Position numbers and translations under genes: made by a program. Of a stretch of 64,000 nt of DNA, positions 25,666-34,341 are shown one piece after another. The number at the start of each line of letters is the position of its first letter. Position 1 is the first letter of the stretch. Below the pieces are notes generated by a model. The model did no database searches, was not told the DNA's origin, and saw only the letters and a program-made list of their open reading frames with translations. This DNA is from Cupriavidus basilensis (GTDB lineage: Bacteria; Pseudomonadota; Gammaproteobacteria; Burkholderiales; Burkholderiaceae), in the NCBI RefSeq assembly GCF_008801925.2, contig NZ_CP062806.1:62001-126000 (forward strand), in the 5' to 3' direction.

Positions 25666-26292
25666 ATGGCCCGCGTTCATTCCTACGTAGTCCGCTACGA
25701 TAGCGGCTTCGCTCCGAACCCTTTCTATGGACACTGCACGCTTGCAACTTGCAAGCCAGGCATTCGACGTAGTGCCCAAGTCGGGGATTGGGTCATCGGA
25801 TGCGGCAGCAATGCCCAAGGCATTCGACGGGGAGGTCACATTGTTTATGCCATGCGTGTGTCGGAGGCCTTAACCTTTGACCAATATTCTGCTGATCCCA
25901 GATTCCTCGCCAAGATGCCGTTTCGCAATGGCAGTCGGAAACAGAGTTCTGGCGACAATATTTACCACCGCCAGAATGCGAATTCTGAATGGTTTCAACG
26001 AGATTCTTTCCATTCTAATCCCGACGGCACAACGAATTATAAGCACGTTCGTAGAGACACATCGGTGAATAGAGTTTTGCTAAGTGATGATTATGTCTAC
26101 TTCGGCGGAATCGGGCCCAAGTTTCCGATCGGTCTCCGTGATCGAAATGGCAGACCGATTTGGAAGAGTGGAATTGGAGTAACGTGTTTTGATGATGCCC
26201 AACTGCTCGCGGCGTTCGAGCGCTGGCTTCGTGGACTAGCGGTCATTGGCTATCAGGGAGCTCCATTTGAATGGCTCACCTTACGAGGATGA
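25666..26292 (+). CDS. Nmad2-type nucleotide-modification-associated protein
   Basis: A 208-residue protein of the Nmad2 family. It opens VHSYVVRYDSGFAPNPFYGH followed by CTLATCKPGIR, has GDWVIGCGSNAQG and SGDNIYHRQN, and ends in RDTSVNRVLLSDDYVYFGG. Nmad proteins are predicted from gene context to act in hypermodified DNA bases or nucleotides; no reaction has been shown that I know of. Its ATG abuts the stop of the TIR gene, and the MazG-like gene follows after 6 bases, so all three are one transcript. Confidence 0.85.
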   Translation: MARVHSYVVRYDSGFAPNPFYGHCTLATCKPGIRRSAQVGDWVIGCGSNAQGIRRGGHIVYAMRVSEALTFDQYSADPRFLAKMPFRNGSRKQSSGDNIYHRQNANSEWFQRDSFHSNPDGTTNYKHVRRDTSVNRVLLSDDYVYFGGIGPKFPIGLRDRNGRPIWKSGIGVTCFDDAQLLAAFERWLRGLAVIGYQGAPFEWLTLRG

Positions 26293-26298
26293 TCGTCC

Positions 26299-27432
26299 AT
26301 GAAAAAAGAAGGCTCACTTCTACTTTCAGAGTATGAAGCGCAGATAGCGCCCACTGACCTTATTAGTCAGGCAGAGCTTGCCCCAATCCAGCAAGGTCTG
26401 TATGGGGAAGTTGGTGGTATCATGGCCACTGCAAAAAAGATAACTCGCGAAGGACCCGCCTATCCCGAGTATCGCACGGCTGCAGAAGAGGAGTTTGGAG
26501 ATGCGCTATGGTATCTCTCTGCGCTTTGCCGGCGTATGCATATTCCTCTTGAGGAAGTTTTTGCTGAAGCGACTAACCATGGGAGCTTCAAGAATGTTGG
26601 AGCCGCAAGTGATATCGCGGGAGGGGCGCTGGCTTACATCGCGCTGCCGATCGTTGCGACCGAATCAGTTGATTTGACGCTCGTGCGGTTGGGGCAGGCT
26701 GCGGCAGCATTGCTTATCGGGAGTCCGGCTAGGGCCGACGTCATCTCATTCGCGAGAGCTTATCTAGATGGGCTCCAAGCTACGAGGTTGGTATTCTCTA
26801 CAGTGGCTCGGAATAACCTCCGGAAGGCTCGAGGGGCGTTTGTAGAACCAACTTCGTCGGATTTGGACGGTCTTGACTTTGACACCGAGTTCGAATTTGA
26901 CGAGCAGCTTCCTAGAAATTTCAAAATTGAGGTGGGTCAACGAGCTGGCGAGAAAACATATTTGAAATGGAAGGGGGTTTTTATTGGGGACCCACTAACA
27001 GACAATATTTCTGATCGCGATGGATATCGGTTTCACGATGTTTTTCATTTGGCCTACGCGTCCGTATTGCATTGGTCTCCAGTCTTTCGTGCTTTAATCA
27101 AGCATAAAAGAAAGAGTAACCCAAAGTACGATGAAGAGCAGGATAGTGGTAGAGCTATCGTTGTAGAAGAAGGTCTTAGTGCATGGATTTTTTCCAAGGC
27201 AAAAGAGCTCCAGTATTTTGAAGGCCACGATAGAGTATCGTTGGGCATGCTCAAGACGATTGCAGAATTTGTCAAGGGTTATGAGGTCGAAGACTGCCCC
27301 CTGAAACTATGGGAAAGGGCAATTTTGCAAGGATACGCTGTTTTTCGCCAACTTAAGGCCAATCAGGGTGGCATAATTATTGGTGACCGCGACCAGCGTA
27401 CCATTAAATATGAGCTGCTTAAATCAGTGTAA
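26299..27432 (+). CDS. MazG-like nucleotide pyrophosphohydrolase with extra C-terminal domain
   Basis: A 377-residue protein. Residues about 25-105 form the all-alpha NTP pyrophosphohydrolase core: GLYGEVGGIMATAKK and EEEFGDALWYLSALC. The second helix has the ExxD metal site; the first has E-V-G-G where the family usually has E-x-x-E, so one metal ligand seems changed. Residues about 240-370 (YRFHDVFHLAYASVLHWSP, IVVEEGLSAWIFSKAKEL) are a second helical domain found with MazG in long members. It may remove modified or phage nucleotides. It overlaps the next start by one base (TAATG). Confidence 0.8.
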   Translation: MKKEGSLLLSEYEAQIAPTDLISQAELAPIQQGLYGEVGGIMATAKKITREGPAYPEYRTAAEEEFGDALWYLSALCRRMHIPLEEVFAEATNHGSFKNVGAASDIAGGALAYIALPIVATESVDLTLVRLGQAAAALLIGSPARADVISFARAYLDGLQATRLVFSTVARNNLRKARGAFVEPTSSDLDGLDFDTEFEFDEQLPRNFKIEVGQRAGEKTYLKWKGVFIGDPLTDNISDRDGYRFHDVFHLAYASVLHWSPVFRALIKHKRKSNPKYDEEQDSGRAIVVEEGLSAWIFSKAKELQYFEGHDRVSLGMLKTIAEFVKGYEVEDCPLKLWERAILQGYAVFRQLKANQGGIIIGDRDQRTIKYELLKSV

Positions 27433-28091
27433 TGAGACTTCATCCGTTTGTTGAATCCGTCGCGAAGTTGCAGTTTGAAAATTGCTTCAATCCCTACACC
27501 GACCGCTGTGAGGTACATGATCGATGGGATGCACCGCGTCGTAGGTCCAGTGTTCTTTCGGCGATGCTGCATCGCGCAGCCGAAGAGCCGATCGATGCGA
27601 TCTGGATAGGGCGGGACCTTGGATATCGAGGGGGGCGTCGCACAGGGCTGGCGCTGACGGACGATGTTCACATGGTTGCGCATGCTCGGCGCTGGGGAGT
27701 GCAGGTCGGAGCAGAACGGCCAACAAAGGGCGCAGCCATTGCTGAACGAACGGCAGCAGTGATCTGGAGTCAGCTCGATCAGATTGATGCGCGGATTTTT
27801 CTTTGGAACGTCTTCCCACTACATCCCCACGAACCTGGCGACTGCTTTTCCAATCGACAGCACAATGCCCGCGAGCGGTGCGCTGGGGAAGAACTACTCC
27901 AACAACTAGTTGGCGACTTGCGACCAGCCCGAATCGTTGCAATCGGCAATGACGCCGCCGCCACCGCCCACCGGATTGCGAATACGACGCCGGTCTATTG
28001 CGTGAGGCATCCAAGCTACGGAGGCCAAACGGAGTTCAAGGCGCAGGTAGCGTCGTTATACAAGCTTTCCGGTTGCGACTCACTGTTCTAG
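27432..28091 (+). CDS. Uracil-DNA-glycosylase-superfamily protein
   Basis: A 219-residue protein with the layout of the UDG superfamily: AIWIGRDLGYRGGRRTGLAL in the first motif region, IFLWNVFPLHPHEPG in the middle and VRHPSYGGQTEF as the C-terminal H-P-S loop that contacts the flipped base. The usual water-activating Asp/Asn of motif 1 is not obvious, so the chemistry may differ. Its ATG shares a base with the MazG stop. Next to Nmad2 and MazG it suggests recognition or removal of an unusual base (inference). Confidence 0.78.
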   Translation: MRLHPFVESVAKLQFENCFNPYTDRCEVHDRWDAPRRRSSVLSAMLHRAAEEPIDAIWIGRDLGYRGGRRTGLALTDDVHMVAHARRWGVQVGAERPTKGAAIAERTAAVIWSQLDQIDARIFLWNVFPLHPHEPGDCFSNRQHNARERCAGEELLQQLVGDLRPARIVAIGNDAAATAHRIANTTPVYCVRHPSYGGQTEFKAQVASLYKLSGCDSLF

Positions 28092-28130
28092 TGGGATGCG
28101 CGTGGTTCGGAACACCAAGAGAAAAGGTCT

Positions 28131-29579
28131 GTGAAACACAATCCTAAGAAATTCTCGGCAGAAATCGACGCGTTTATCGATCGCTATGTTACTGACTTGC
28201 GCCGGGGAACGGCGGCGGTTTTCGCGGGGGCGGGACTCTCCGTCAGTAGCGGCTACGTGAATTGGGCCGAGCTATTGCGCGGAATTGCCGCTGAGCTCGA
28301 TCTGGATGTCGACCGCGAAACGAATCTGGTCGCGGTAGCGCAGTATCACGTCAATGAGAGGCTCAATCGCAGCCACATCAATCAGAAGCTGATCGACGAG
28401 TTCAGCGTCGGTCACGACATCAACGAGAATCAGGAAATTCTCGCATCATTGCCCATCGACATTTACTGGACAACGAACTACGACCGCATGATCGAGCGCG
28501 CACTCGAAGCAGCCGGTAAGGTCGTTGATCGGAAGTACACCGTCAATCATCTCAAGAGCACGGTTCGGTGTCCCGACGCCGTGGTGTACAAGATGCACGG
28601 TGATGTCGAAGATGCCGACAACGCTGTCCTTACGAAGGATGACTACGAAGGGTACTTTCGGGACAGGGAACTATTTGTCACCACGCTCGCGGGGCACCTA
28701 CTTAGCAAAACGTTCCTGTTTCTCGGGTTCAGCTTTACGGACCCGAATATTGACTACATCCTGAGCAGGATCCGTGTCGCCCTGAAGAAGCAGCCCAAGT
28801 CGCACTACTGCATTTTGCGGCGGGAGGTTCGCAAGCCACGAGAGAAGCTGGCCAATTTCAAATACCGCCAGAAACAACAGTACTACTTTGTTAAGGATCT
28901 TGCGCGGTTAGGCATCCAAGCGCTGATGGTCGACGAGTTCAGCGATATCACGGGAATTCTGGCAGCCGTGCAGACGCGCTATCGTGCGCAGACGGTCTTC
29001 ATCTCCGGAAGCGCTTCCGAGTTCTACCCGTGGACTGCGGATGATGCGGCGGATTTGATCGAGTCGCTGGCGGACAGGCTCATACGTAAGAATCTCACCA
29101 TTGTGAGCGGCTTCGGGCTGGGCGTCGGCCCATCCGTAATCGCGGGGGCGCTTCAGACGATCCAGCGACACCCCCAGCGATATTCCCGCGAGCAGCTCCA
29201 AACGTTCCCGTTTCCGCTAGTGGACGGGGCGAGGCCACGGCGCAGCCGTATGTATCGACAACATCGGGAATTCATGCTGGAAAAATCGGGAATCGCGATC
29301 TTTCTATTTGGCAACAATGAAGACGGAAAAGGGGATGTAGAGGATTCGGAAGGCGTATTGCAGGAATTCGAGATCGCCAAACAGATGGGGGTGCACGTCA
29401 TCCCTGTCGGTGCAACAGGGTGGGTGGCCAAGCGAATCGCCGGCGAGCTATCTCCGACGGTGAAGGAGCGCTCGCGACAGTTCCAGAAAGCTTTTGCTGC
29501 CGCTATGGACGAGAACGTTTCCGTGGAGGAAACGGTCAAGGCAGCGATGACGATGGTGGACGAATACTGCCGGCTCTGA
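28131..29579 (+). CDS. thsA: Thoeris effector ThsA (SIR2-SLOG NADase)
   Basis: A 482-residue protein, close to the usual length of ThsA. Residues about 20-270 are the SIR2 NADase: VFAGAGLSVSSGYVNW, IYWTTNYDRMIERAL (catalytic Asn region), VYKMHGDVED (catalytic His) and FLGFSFTDPNIDYIL. Residues about 285-480 are the SLOG/STALD sensor: TVFISGSASEFYPW, LTIVSGFGLGVGPSVIAG and IAIFLFGNNEDG. The cyclic ADP-ribose signal from ThsB opens the NADase and depletes cell NAD+ (family knowledge). The start is a GTG at 28131. ThsB follows after 48 bases; the UDG gene ends 39 bases before. Confidence 0.93.
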   Translation: MKHNPKKFSAEIDAFIDRYVTDLRRGTAAVFAGAGLSVSSGYVNWAELLRGIAAELDLDVDRETNLVAVAQYHVNERLNRSHINQKLIDEFSVGHDINENQEILASLPIDIYWTTNYDRMIERALEAAGKVVDRKYTVNHLKSTVRCPDAVVYKMHGDVEDADNAVLTKDDYEGYFRDRELFVTTLAGHLLSKTFLFLGFSFTDPNIDYILSRIRVALKKQPKSHYCILRREVRKPREKLANFKYRQKQQYYFVKDLARLGIQALMVDEFSDITGILAAVQTRYRAQTVFISGSASEFYPWTADDAADLIESLADRLIRKNLTIVSGFGLGVGPSVIAGALQTIQRHPQRYSREQLQTFPFPLVDGARPRRSRMYRQHREFMLEKSGIAIFLFGNNEDGKGDVEDSEGVLQEFEIAKQMGVHVIPVGATGWVAKRIAGELSPTVKERSRQFQKAFAAAMDENVSVEETVKAAMTMVDEYCRL

Positions 29580-29627
29580 CCGCCGCTGTACGAGCCTGCA
29601 CGATAGCAACGAACAAGGGAAAAAGCG

Positions 29628-30305
29628 ATGGGAAGAAAGATCTTTGTTTCGTACAAGTATGCGGATGAACAGGTGCATACCCTGCCAGATCGCACGGAGA
29701 CCACGACGGCGCGTCACTACGTGGATCTCCTGCAGGAAATTCTGGGCAAGGAAGATCACATCAACAAGGGAGAGGACGACGGGCTGGATCTGAGCGACTT
29801 CAAGGAAGAGACTATTGAGGCCGCTTTGCGGGACAAGATCTATGACAGCACCATGACGATTGTAATGATCTCGAAGGGTATGCGGAATGCATCGGTGCCA
29901 GAGAATGACCAGTGGATACCCTGGGAAATCTCGTATTCCTTGCGCGAGCAGAAGCGGGGCGACCGCACTAAAACGCCCAACGCGCTGCTTGCCATCGTCC
30001 TGCCTGACGAGAAGGGCAGCTTCGACTACTACATCGCCGATCAGTTCTGTCCGTCGTGCAAGTGCAGGACGTTGCGAACGCCGACCCTGTTCAAGATTCT
30101 GTCGAAGAACATGTTTAACGTGAAGTCACCGTCGTACAATGACTGTGACCAGCATACGGCCAGCTCACGCGTGTATACCGGAGATTCTTCCTATATCTAT
30201 TCGGTGAAGTGGACGGATTTCGAGGCAAAACCCGCCCACTACATCGACAAGGCCTACGGCATCCACAAGAAGATTGACGACTTCAACATCGTGAAGGCCG
30301 TGTAA
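29628..30305 (+). CDS. thsB: Thoeris sensor ThsB (TIR)
   Basis: A 225-residue TIR protein of the MTH538/DUF1863 type: GRKIFVSYKYADEQVH, GLDLSDFKEETIEAALRDKI, STMTIVMISKGMRNASV and DQWIPWEISYSLREQ with the catalytic-type Glu. The C-terminal third (ADQFCPSCKCRTLRTPTLF) carries a CxxCxC stretch that may bind metal. ThsB proteins sense infection and make the signal that activates ThsA. It is the last gene of the six-gene run, with a GGGAAAAAG Shine-Dalgarno-like sequence before its ATG. It differs clearly from the shorter TIR at 25198. Confidence 0.92.
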   Translation: MGRKIFVSYKYADEQVHTLPDRTETTTARHYVDLLQEILGKEDHINKGEDDGLDLSDFKEETIEAALRDKIYDSTMTIVMISKGMRNASVPENDQWIPWEISYSLREQKRGDRTKTPNALLAIVLPDEKGSFDYYIADQFCPSCKCRTLRTPTLFKILSKNMFNVKSPSYNDCDQHTASSRVYTGDSSYIYSVKWTDFEAKPAHYIDKAYGIHKKIDDFNIVKAV

Positions 30306-30401
30306 GGCCACGGCATGCGGCCGTCGGAGACGCTTGGGTCTAAATGATCCTGTAGCGCTTCCGATGGCCACGCCATTTAAGGCAGTGGCGGCTGTCGTCG
30401 C

Positions 30402-30978
30402 TCAAGTGGCGAGATGCACAATTCGCGATGGAAAAGTCGGACGAAATCGAGGGGGCCGACGTCGTCGGGGGGGGTAGTGCAAGTTCTTGCTGAGGATTCG
30501 GGAGGCACCACCTGTCACGGCGACCGGCAGCCTCTTCGCTTGCGGATGCAGCTCGATGAACATGGCGTGCTCGTTCAGGATGCCCTCCATCCCGCCAATG
30601 AACACCGCAGCGTCGAAGTCCGCTGACTTCATCATCGCCTCGCGCATGGCCTTGAGGCTCTGTGACAGGTCACCGTCAACAGCTGCCACGTACGTCACAT
30701 TGGCAAATGTGTTTGTTTTCTGCGGGGAGATCCTCGGTCTTGAAGAATGCGCTTTGGAACCAATGCACGGCTTCTGCATACCGTACGCCCATACCCCGTG
30801 CGGAGGCCCAAAGCATGGGCGTGATCGCCGCATGTCCGCCCCAGACTAGGAGACGGCGTCCAAGGACGACCGAGGCCAGCGCACTGGCCGCTGACTGGAT
30901 TGGCAGGGGTTCGATATCCTGATCGTACGGCGCCCGGCCCTGGGCAGGGATGCTGGCAGAAAGAGATACCGCGCCCAT
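30402..30978 (-). pseudogene. Decayed SLOG gene, homologue of 24348-24929
   Basis: From the ATG at 30978 the frame begins AVSLSASIPAQGRAPYDQD and LLVWGGHAAITPMLWASA, matching the intact SLOG gene. A one-base shift near 30715 moves the rest (FANVTYVAAVDGDLSQSLKA, FDAAVFIGGMEGILNEHAMF, RLPVAVTGGASRILSKNL) to another frame. A second shift lies in an 8-C run (plus-strand G at 30467-30474), after which the expected PLDFVRLFHREL is readable. It starts directly after the TIR fragment, as in the intact pair, but in opposite orientation. Confidence 0.85.
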
Positions 30979-31239
30979 CTACATGCCCTCCACCTCGGGA
31001 AGCTGCCATCCGGCTTCCCGACTCTTGATCCATTTCACCGTGGGCACCTTGGTGCCGAGCCATTGCAGGTGTCCGAGCCACTGCTCCGTCAGCCCGACGT
31101 GGTCATACACCACGATGGCAGTATGAGCCTCGTTTTCCTGCGAGGCTTCAGTCCGTTCTGCGAGTTCGACAAGCGATTGATGCCTTGATGCGCTCGCGCC
31201 GAGGGTGAGATTGAAGCCTTTAAACATGAGGGTGGTCAA
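30979..31239 (-). pseudogene. C-terminal fragment of a TIR + SLOG-type TIR gene
   Basis: The last 50 codons read IVVYDHVGLTEQWLGHLQWL and TVKWIKSREAGWQLPE. They match the C-terminal domain of the TIR protein at 23202, not its TIR domain. The N-terminal region and TIR fold are missing. Its stop directly precedes the SLOG start at 30978, preserving the pair arrangement. The first 35 codons do not match the intact copy. Confidence 0.75.
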
Positions 31240-31454
31240 TTATTTGTGCATTGCGGGCAAGGCTGTAGCAATGCGAAATAGGGGAATCCACCCCCATTGG
31301 GGGAGTGACGGTGCCGGGCGAGGCGGCATGATAGCGATGAGCTTGATTTGCTTGTTTCGCTTTTGGCAAAAAGTAGCCAAAGTGAAACGCGGAAATCACC
31401 AGATTCCCATCTTGGGTGGCAGCGCTCCTGCTGAGGTGGAAGAACTCGCCATGG

Positions 31455-31757
31455 CTACAGGTGTATATCTCCGACCGTTGGGATCGCAGGCGAAGCCAAC
31501 TCGGATGCCCCATGCTTGAGGGTCTGCACCAGGTTCGCGAACGACGAGAAGGCGTACACCACGAGCTTGTGCGCGTGCTGTGCGTTCTTGTTGCCGCAGG
31601 CGGCGGCAAGTGCCTTATCACAGAGCGTGACCACATAGCTCAAATTGTAAAGCATTTCCTCTGTCTTGCGGTGGAGGAAATTGGCGACCGATTGCTTGCA
31701 TTCAGGCGCCGGAAGCGAGGAGTCTGATGTTGGCTGGGCGCTCATGGCCGAATCCAT
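31455..31757 (-). CDS. Small hypothetical protein divergent from a TIR gene
   Basis: About 100 residues from the ATG at 31757. The central part (CKQSVANFLHRKTEEMLYNL, SYVVTLCDKALAAACGN, AHKLVVYAFSSFANLVQTL) is helical and moderately hydrophobic, with a general look of small DUF3077/DUF6124-like proteins, a weak impression only. No signal peptide and no clear Shine-Dalgarno; the frame is open 15 codons further upstream. It is divergent from the TIR gene at 31830. Function unknown. Confidence 0.4.
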   Translation of the reverse strand: MDSAMSAQPTSDSSLPAPECKQSVANFLHRKTEEMLYNLSYVVTLCDKALAAACGNKNAQHAHKLVVYAFSSFANLVQTLKHGASELASPAIPTVGDIHL

Positions 31758-31829
31758 GTCGTGGTGAAGCGCTGATTTTTCCCACCCGACCGTTTGGAGC
31801 AACCTGCATAGACGCGGGTAGGAGTTTCA

Positions 31830-32387
31830 ATGATTCAGTTCATCACCAAATCGGAGTTGCGCAACTTTGCGTCAAACCTCTCTACGGAGGAGCGAAGTCG
31901 GCTGCTTGCGAGAGCAACGCATCGGAGCCTTACGGGCTCGACATTTCTTTCGCATTCCAGCAAAGACCAGGATCTTGTTGTCGGTGCGACCCGCGTGCTC
32001 GAAGGGCATGGGGCGAGTGTGTACCTCGATGAGATCGATCCGGAAATGCCGCCCTACACAACAGAAGAAACGGCCGCCATTCTGAAAGGGCGAATCCGGC
32101 AGACCAGTCGATTCGTCCTCCTGGCCACTGCCAATAGCAAGGACAGCCGCTGGGTGCCATGGGAACTGGGCGTCGCAGACGGCTTCAAGGGATTAGATCG
32201 AATCGCTTTGTTCCCCGCAGCAGACGCCGCATATGAGCAGTCGTGGGCGTCCTGGGAGTATCTGGGGCTGTATATGCGGATTGTTTGGGGCAACTTGCAG
32301 GGACACGCGGACCCGCTCTGGATGGTGCTTGACGCCCGTCGCAACATAGCCACGCCGCTTTCTGAATGGTTGAGGACGCCGGCGTAG
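31830..32387 (+). CDS. Stand-alone TIR-domain protein
   Basis: A 185-residue protein. After a 36-residue helical lead (FITKSELRNFASNLSTEERS) comes a TIR domain: STFLSHSSKDQDLVVGATRV, GASVYLDEIDPEMPPYTTEE, SRFVLLATANSKDSRWVPWE with the catalytic-type Glu, and IALFPAADAAYEQSW. No SLOG, SIR2 or other effector gene follows; KfrA-like sequence begins about 30 bases after the stop. It may act alone as an NADase or have lost its partner when the KfrA fragment arrived. Confidence 0.82.
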   Translation: MIQFITKSELRNFASNLSTEERSRLLARATHRSLTGSTFLSHSSKDQDLVVGATRVLEGHGASVYLDEIDPEMPPYTTEETAAILKGRIRQTSRFVLLATANSKDSRWVPWELGVADGFKGLDRIALFPAADAAYEQSWASWEYLGLYMRIVWGNLQGHADPLWMVLDARRNIATPLSEWLRTPA

Positions 32388-32414
32388 TGGCTTCCGTCGA
32401 CCGGGCACCGCCCG

Positions 32415-32760
32415 CGGTGGTGGGGGCCGAGTTGCAGGAGTTGCGTACCCAATTCTCGATGGACCTGGAGCGCACCCGCGATCAGGTCGCAGTGGTGCAG
32501 GAGCGGACCAGCGCCACTGAGCGCCGCGGGAGATTGGCGAGGAGCGCACGTTTTGCCAGAAGGGCGGGCCAGTGGCAGCAGGCCTGCGCACCGAACTGGC
32601 GGCCGCATGGGCGAGGGCGCAGGACGTTGCCTTGGCCGGCGCCGACGCGCTAGCGCGCCTGCCGGCCGAGTGCCTGGCAGTTGGGCGAGGCGCAGCAGGA
32701 ATTCGTTTGCAACGAATTGACGAGAGGCAGTGCAGTCTGCGTTAAGGATCAGTGGGCAGG
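32415..32760 (+). pseudogene. KfrA-like gene, copy C (internal fragment)
   Basis: A short internal piece of the coiled coil, LQELRTQFSMDLERTRDQVA followed by QERTSATERR, corresponds to residues about 200-235 of copy A. Weaker matches (LRTELAAAWARAQDVA, ADALARLPAEC) run to about 32690 after frameshifts. The DNA-binding domain and tail are missing. It begins immediately after the TIR gene. Confidence 0.8.
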
Positions 32761-32898
32761 CCTACTGATTGGTCCCGACTTTCACTCGAATTGGGCTGGA
32801 GGTACAATGTGAGAATTCATGCCGTCCAGTGGCGTTATAACGGGCCACGGCAATGCCGATCAGAGGGACGCGTGATGCATGTACCACCACTCTAGAGT

Positions 32899-33402
32899 TT
32901 ACATGGGCAATTTCGCCTCTTCGAGCGTCCCGTTCAATACTTCAGCAGTTTTTTTCCTTCGATCCTGATTCAGCTTGATTAGCTCCCCAACAACTTCAGT
33001 GCCAATCTCGACCCCCATCGCAACAACGGGCGCTAGCGTAGACGTTTTGACGCTAGCGCAAGCGCTGAAGGCGTTATATTTGTCGAATGTAGTTTGAGTT
33101 ATTTTTGTTCTTGGTAGTTCAACGTATCCCCACAACGCGTCAGCAACACCATTCACGTATACCTGAAGCGTGCTGATGTCGCCATTGATGGCCGTCCGAG
33201 CCGTCGAATATTCGGCAAGACACTTCTTCTCTGTGTCAAACGCTCGAAGACCTTCTGCCTCCACTCGCATCTGTGCATAGCTCCCGACAGCGCCTAGTGC
33301 TTCAGGATCCTTTGGGTTTATCAGTGAGGTGCAGGCACTTAGCAGCACAACGCCTGATAGGGCGAGTGGCAGCGTTGCACGTTGACTCTTGTGGTGACGC
33401 AT
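32899..33402 (-). CDS. Lipoprotein of unknown function
   Basis: A 167-residue lipoprotein precursor. The start MRHHKSQRATLPLALSGVVL is followed by the lipobox L-S-A-C, so the mature protein begins at Cys and is membrane-anchored. The mature part has no domain that I recognise; it is helical with several Cys (EKKCLAEY, FSACASVKT) and ends in a basic helix (LIKLNQDRRKKTAEVL). The frame is open 56 codons upstream, but that stretch is not signal-like. Isolated between a KfrA fragment and a non-coding stretch. Confidence 0.7.
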   Translation of the reverse strand: MRHHKSQRATLPLALSGVVLLSACTSLINPKDPEALGAVGSYAQMRVEAEGLRAFDTEKKCLAEYSTARTAINGDISTLQVYVNGVADALWGYVELPRTKITQTTFDKYNAFSACASVKTSTLAPVVAMGVEIGTEVVGELIKLNQDRRKKTAEVLNGTLEEAKLPM

Positions 33403-33916
33403 CTGGGAACCCCGATCAAGATGGATTGTCGCGCGCGCCATACGGAAGCTCGACCATACGCCACGCCATTGCCGTTGCGTGCGGCAACTTGGAAAGTACG
33501 TGTCTACTATTCTCGCGGATACCCGCCTTTGGGTGGGTATCAAATGAAAAATACGCAGGGTGGCCCACATCAGTATCAGTTTTTGCGTAAAGACTGGTCG
33601 GACTGCCGCATAGCCGTAAGGCCACCCCCCCCTGGCAGGTACTGCGATTTCCTCGCTCCTGGTCGTTCCGGGAAATGGATGATGTCGTTCTTCTAGCTAG
33701 AGAACGTTAGAGAATTTGATACATAACACTCTTCGATCCCCCATCATGCCAACACTCGTTGAATTCCGGACCGAAGCAAGACTTCATTGTCGCTATGTGC
33801 AGGGCGTGCAGGAACCGGAGCACGAGTTTGGTGCGATGCCCAATTGGGATAGATGGGGGCTCCTCCGACTGTGTGCCCTGGCCAGGTGTCAATGTATCCG
33901 AGGGCGGGGAGTTTGT
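33403..33916. other. Divergent non-coding region
   Basis: About 510 bases between the lipoprotein start and the next plus-strand gene. It contains an inverted repeat GATACCC / GGGTATC (33518-33524 and 33535-33541) and an 8-C run near 33625. No gene is supported. Confidence 0.45.
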
Positions 33917-34147
33917 ATGAGTGAGGCTGGAAACCATTCTGCGCAGGCAGCTCCGTCGATCTGGCAATTCTTCGGCGCGCTCAGCATCCAGCAGGCTTGG
34001 GCGGCTGGCGTGGCGGTGTGCATGGCGTTGGCAGGTGTTGCAAGTGTGGCCTTCCTGATGGGCCAGACGCGGGCGCACGCCGACGATGCACAGAAACTGA
34101 CGGTTCGATCAGAGGCCCTAGCCAAATCCAACGCGGATCTTTGGTGA
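33917..34147 (+). CDS. Small membrane protein
   Basis: 76 residues from the ATG at 33917, which has GGGGAG five bases upstream. One membrane segment (WAAGVAVCMALAGVASVAFL) is flanked by a polar N-terminus and a charged helical C-terminus (QTRAHADDAQKLTVRSEALA). Function unknown. The frame is open further upstream, but the ribosome site favours this start. Confidence 0.55.
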   Translation: MSEAGNHSAQAAPSIWQFFGALSIQQAWAAGVAVCMALAGVASVAFLMGQTRAHADDAQKLTVRSEALAKSNADLW

Positions 34148-34341
34148 CATATGCGAATAGTGAGACAACCGCCCGTGCGAGGCCATAGGGCTATGGGCGA
34201 CCCGGGTCCGCAGCGTTCCCTGCATTCTGTGTCGCTGCGAAAAAATGCTTTTTAACATAACGCCCGGTCCGCGAAAAATGGATGTCTAGGCTGTTGGGAA
34301 GGGGCGAAACGTACTCCACGGCCTGGGGAACGGTCCGACCC

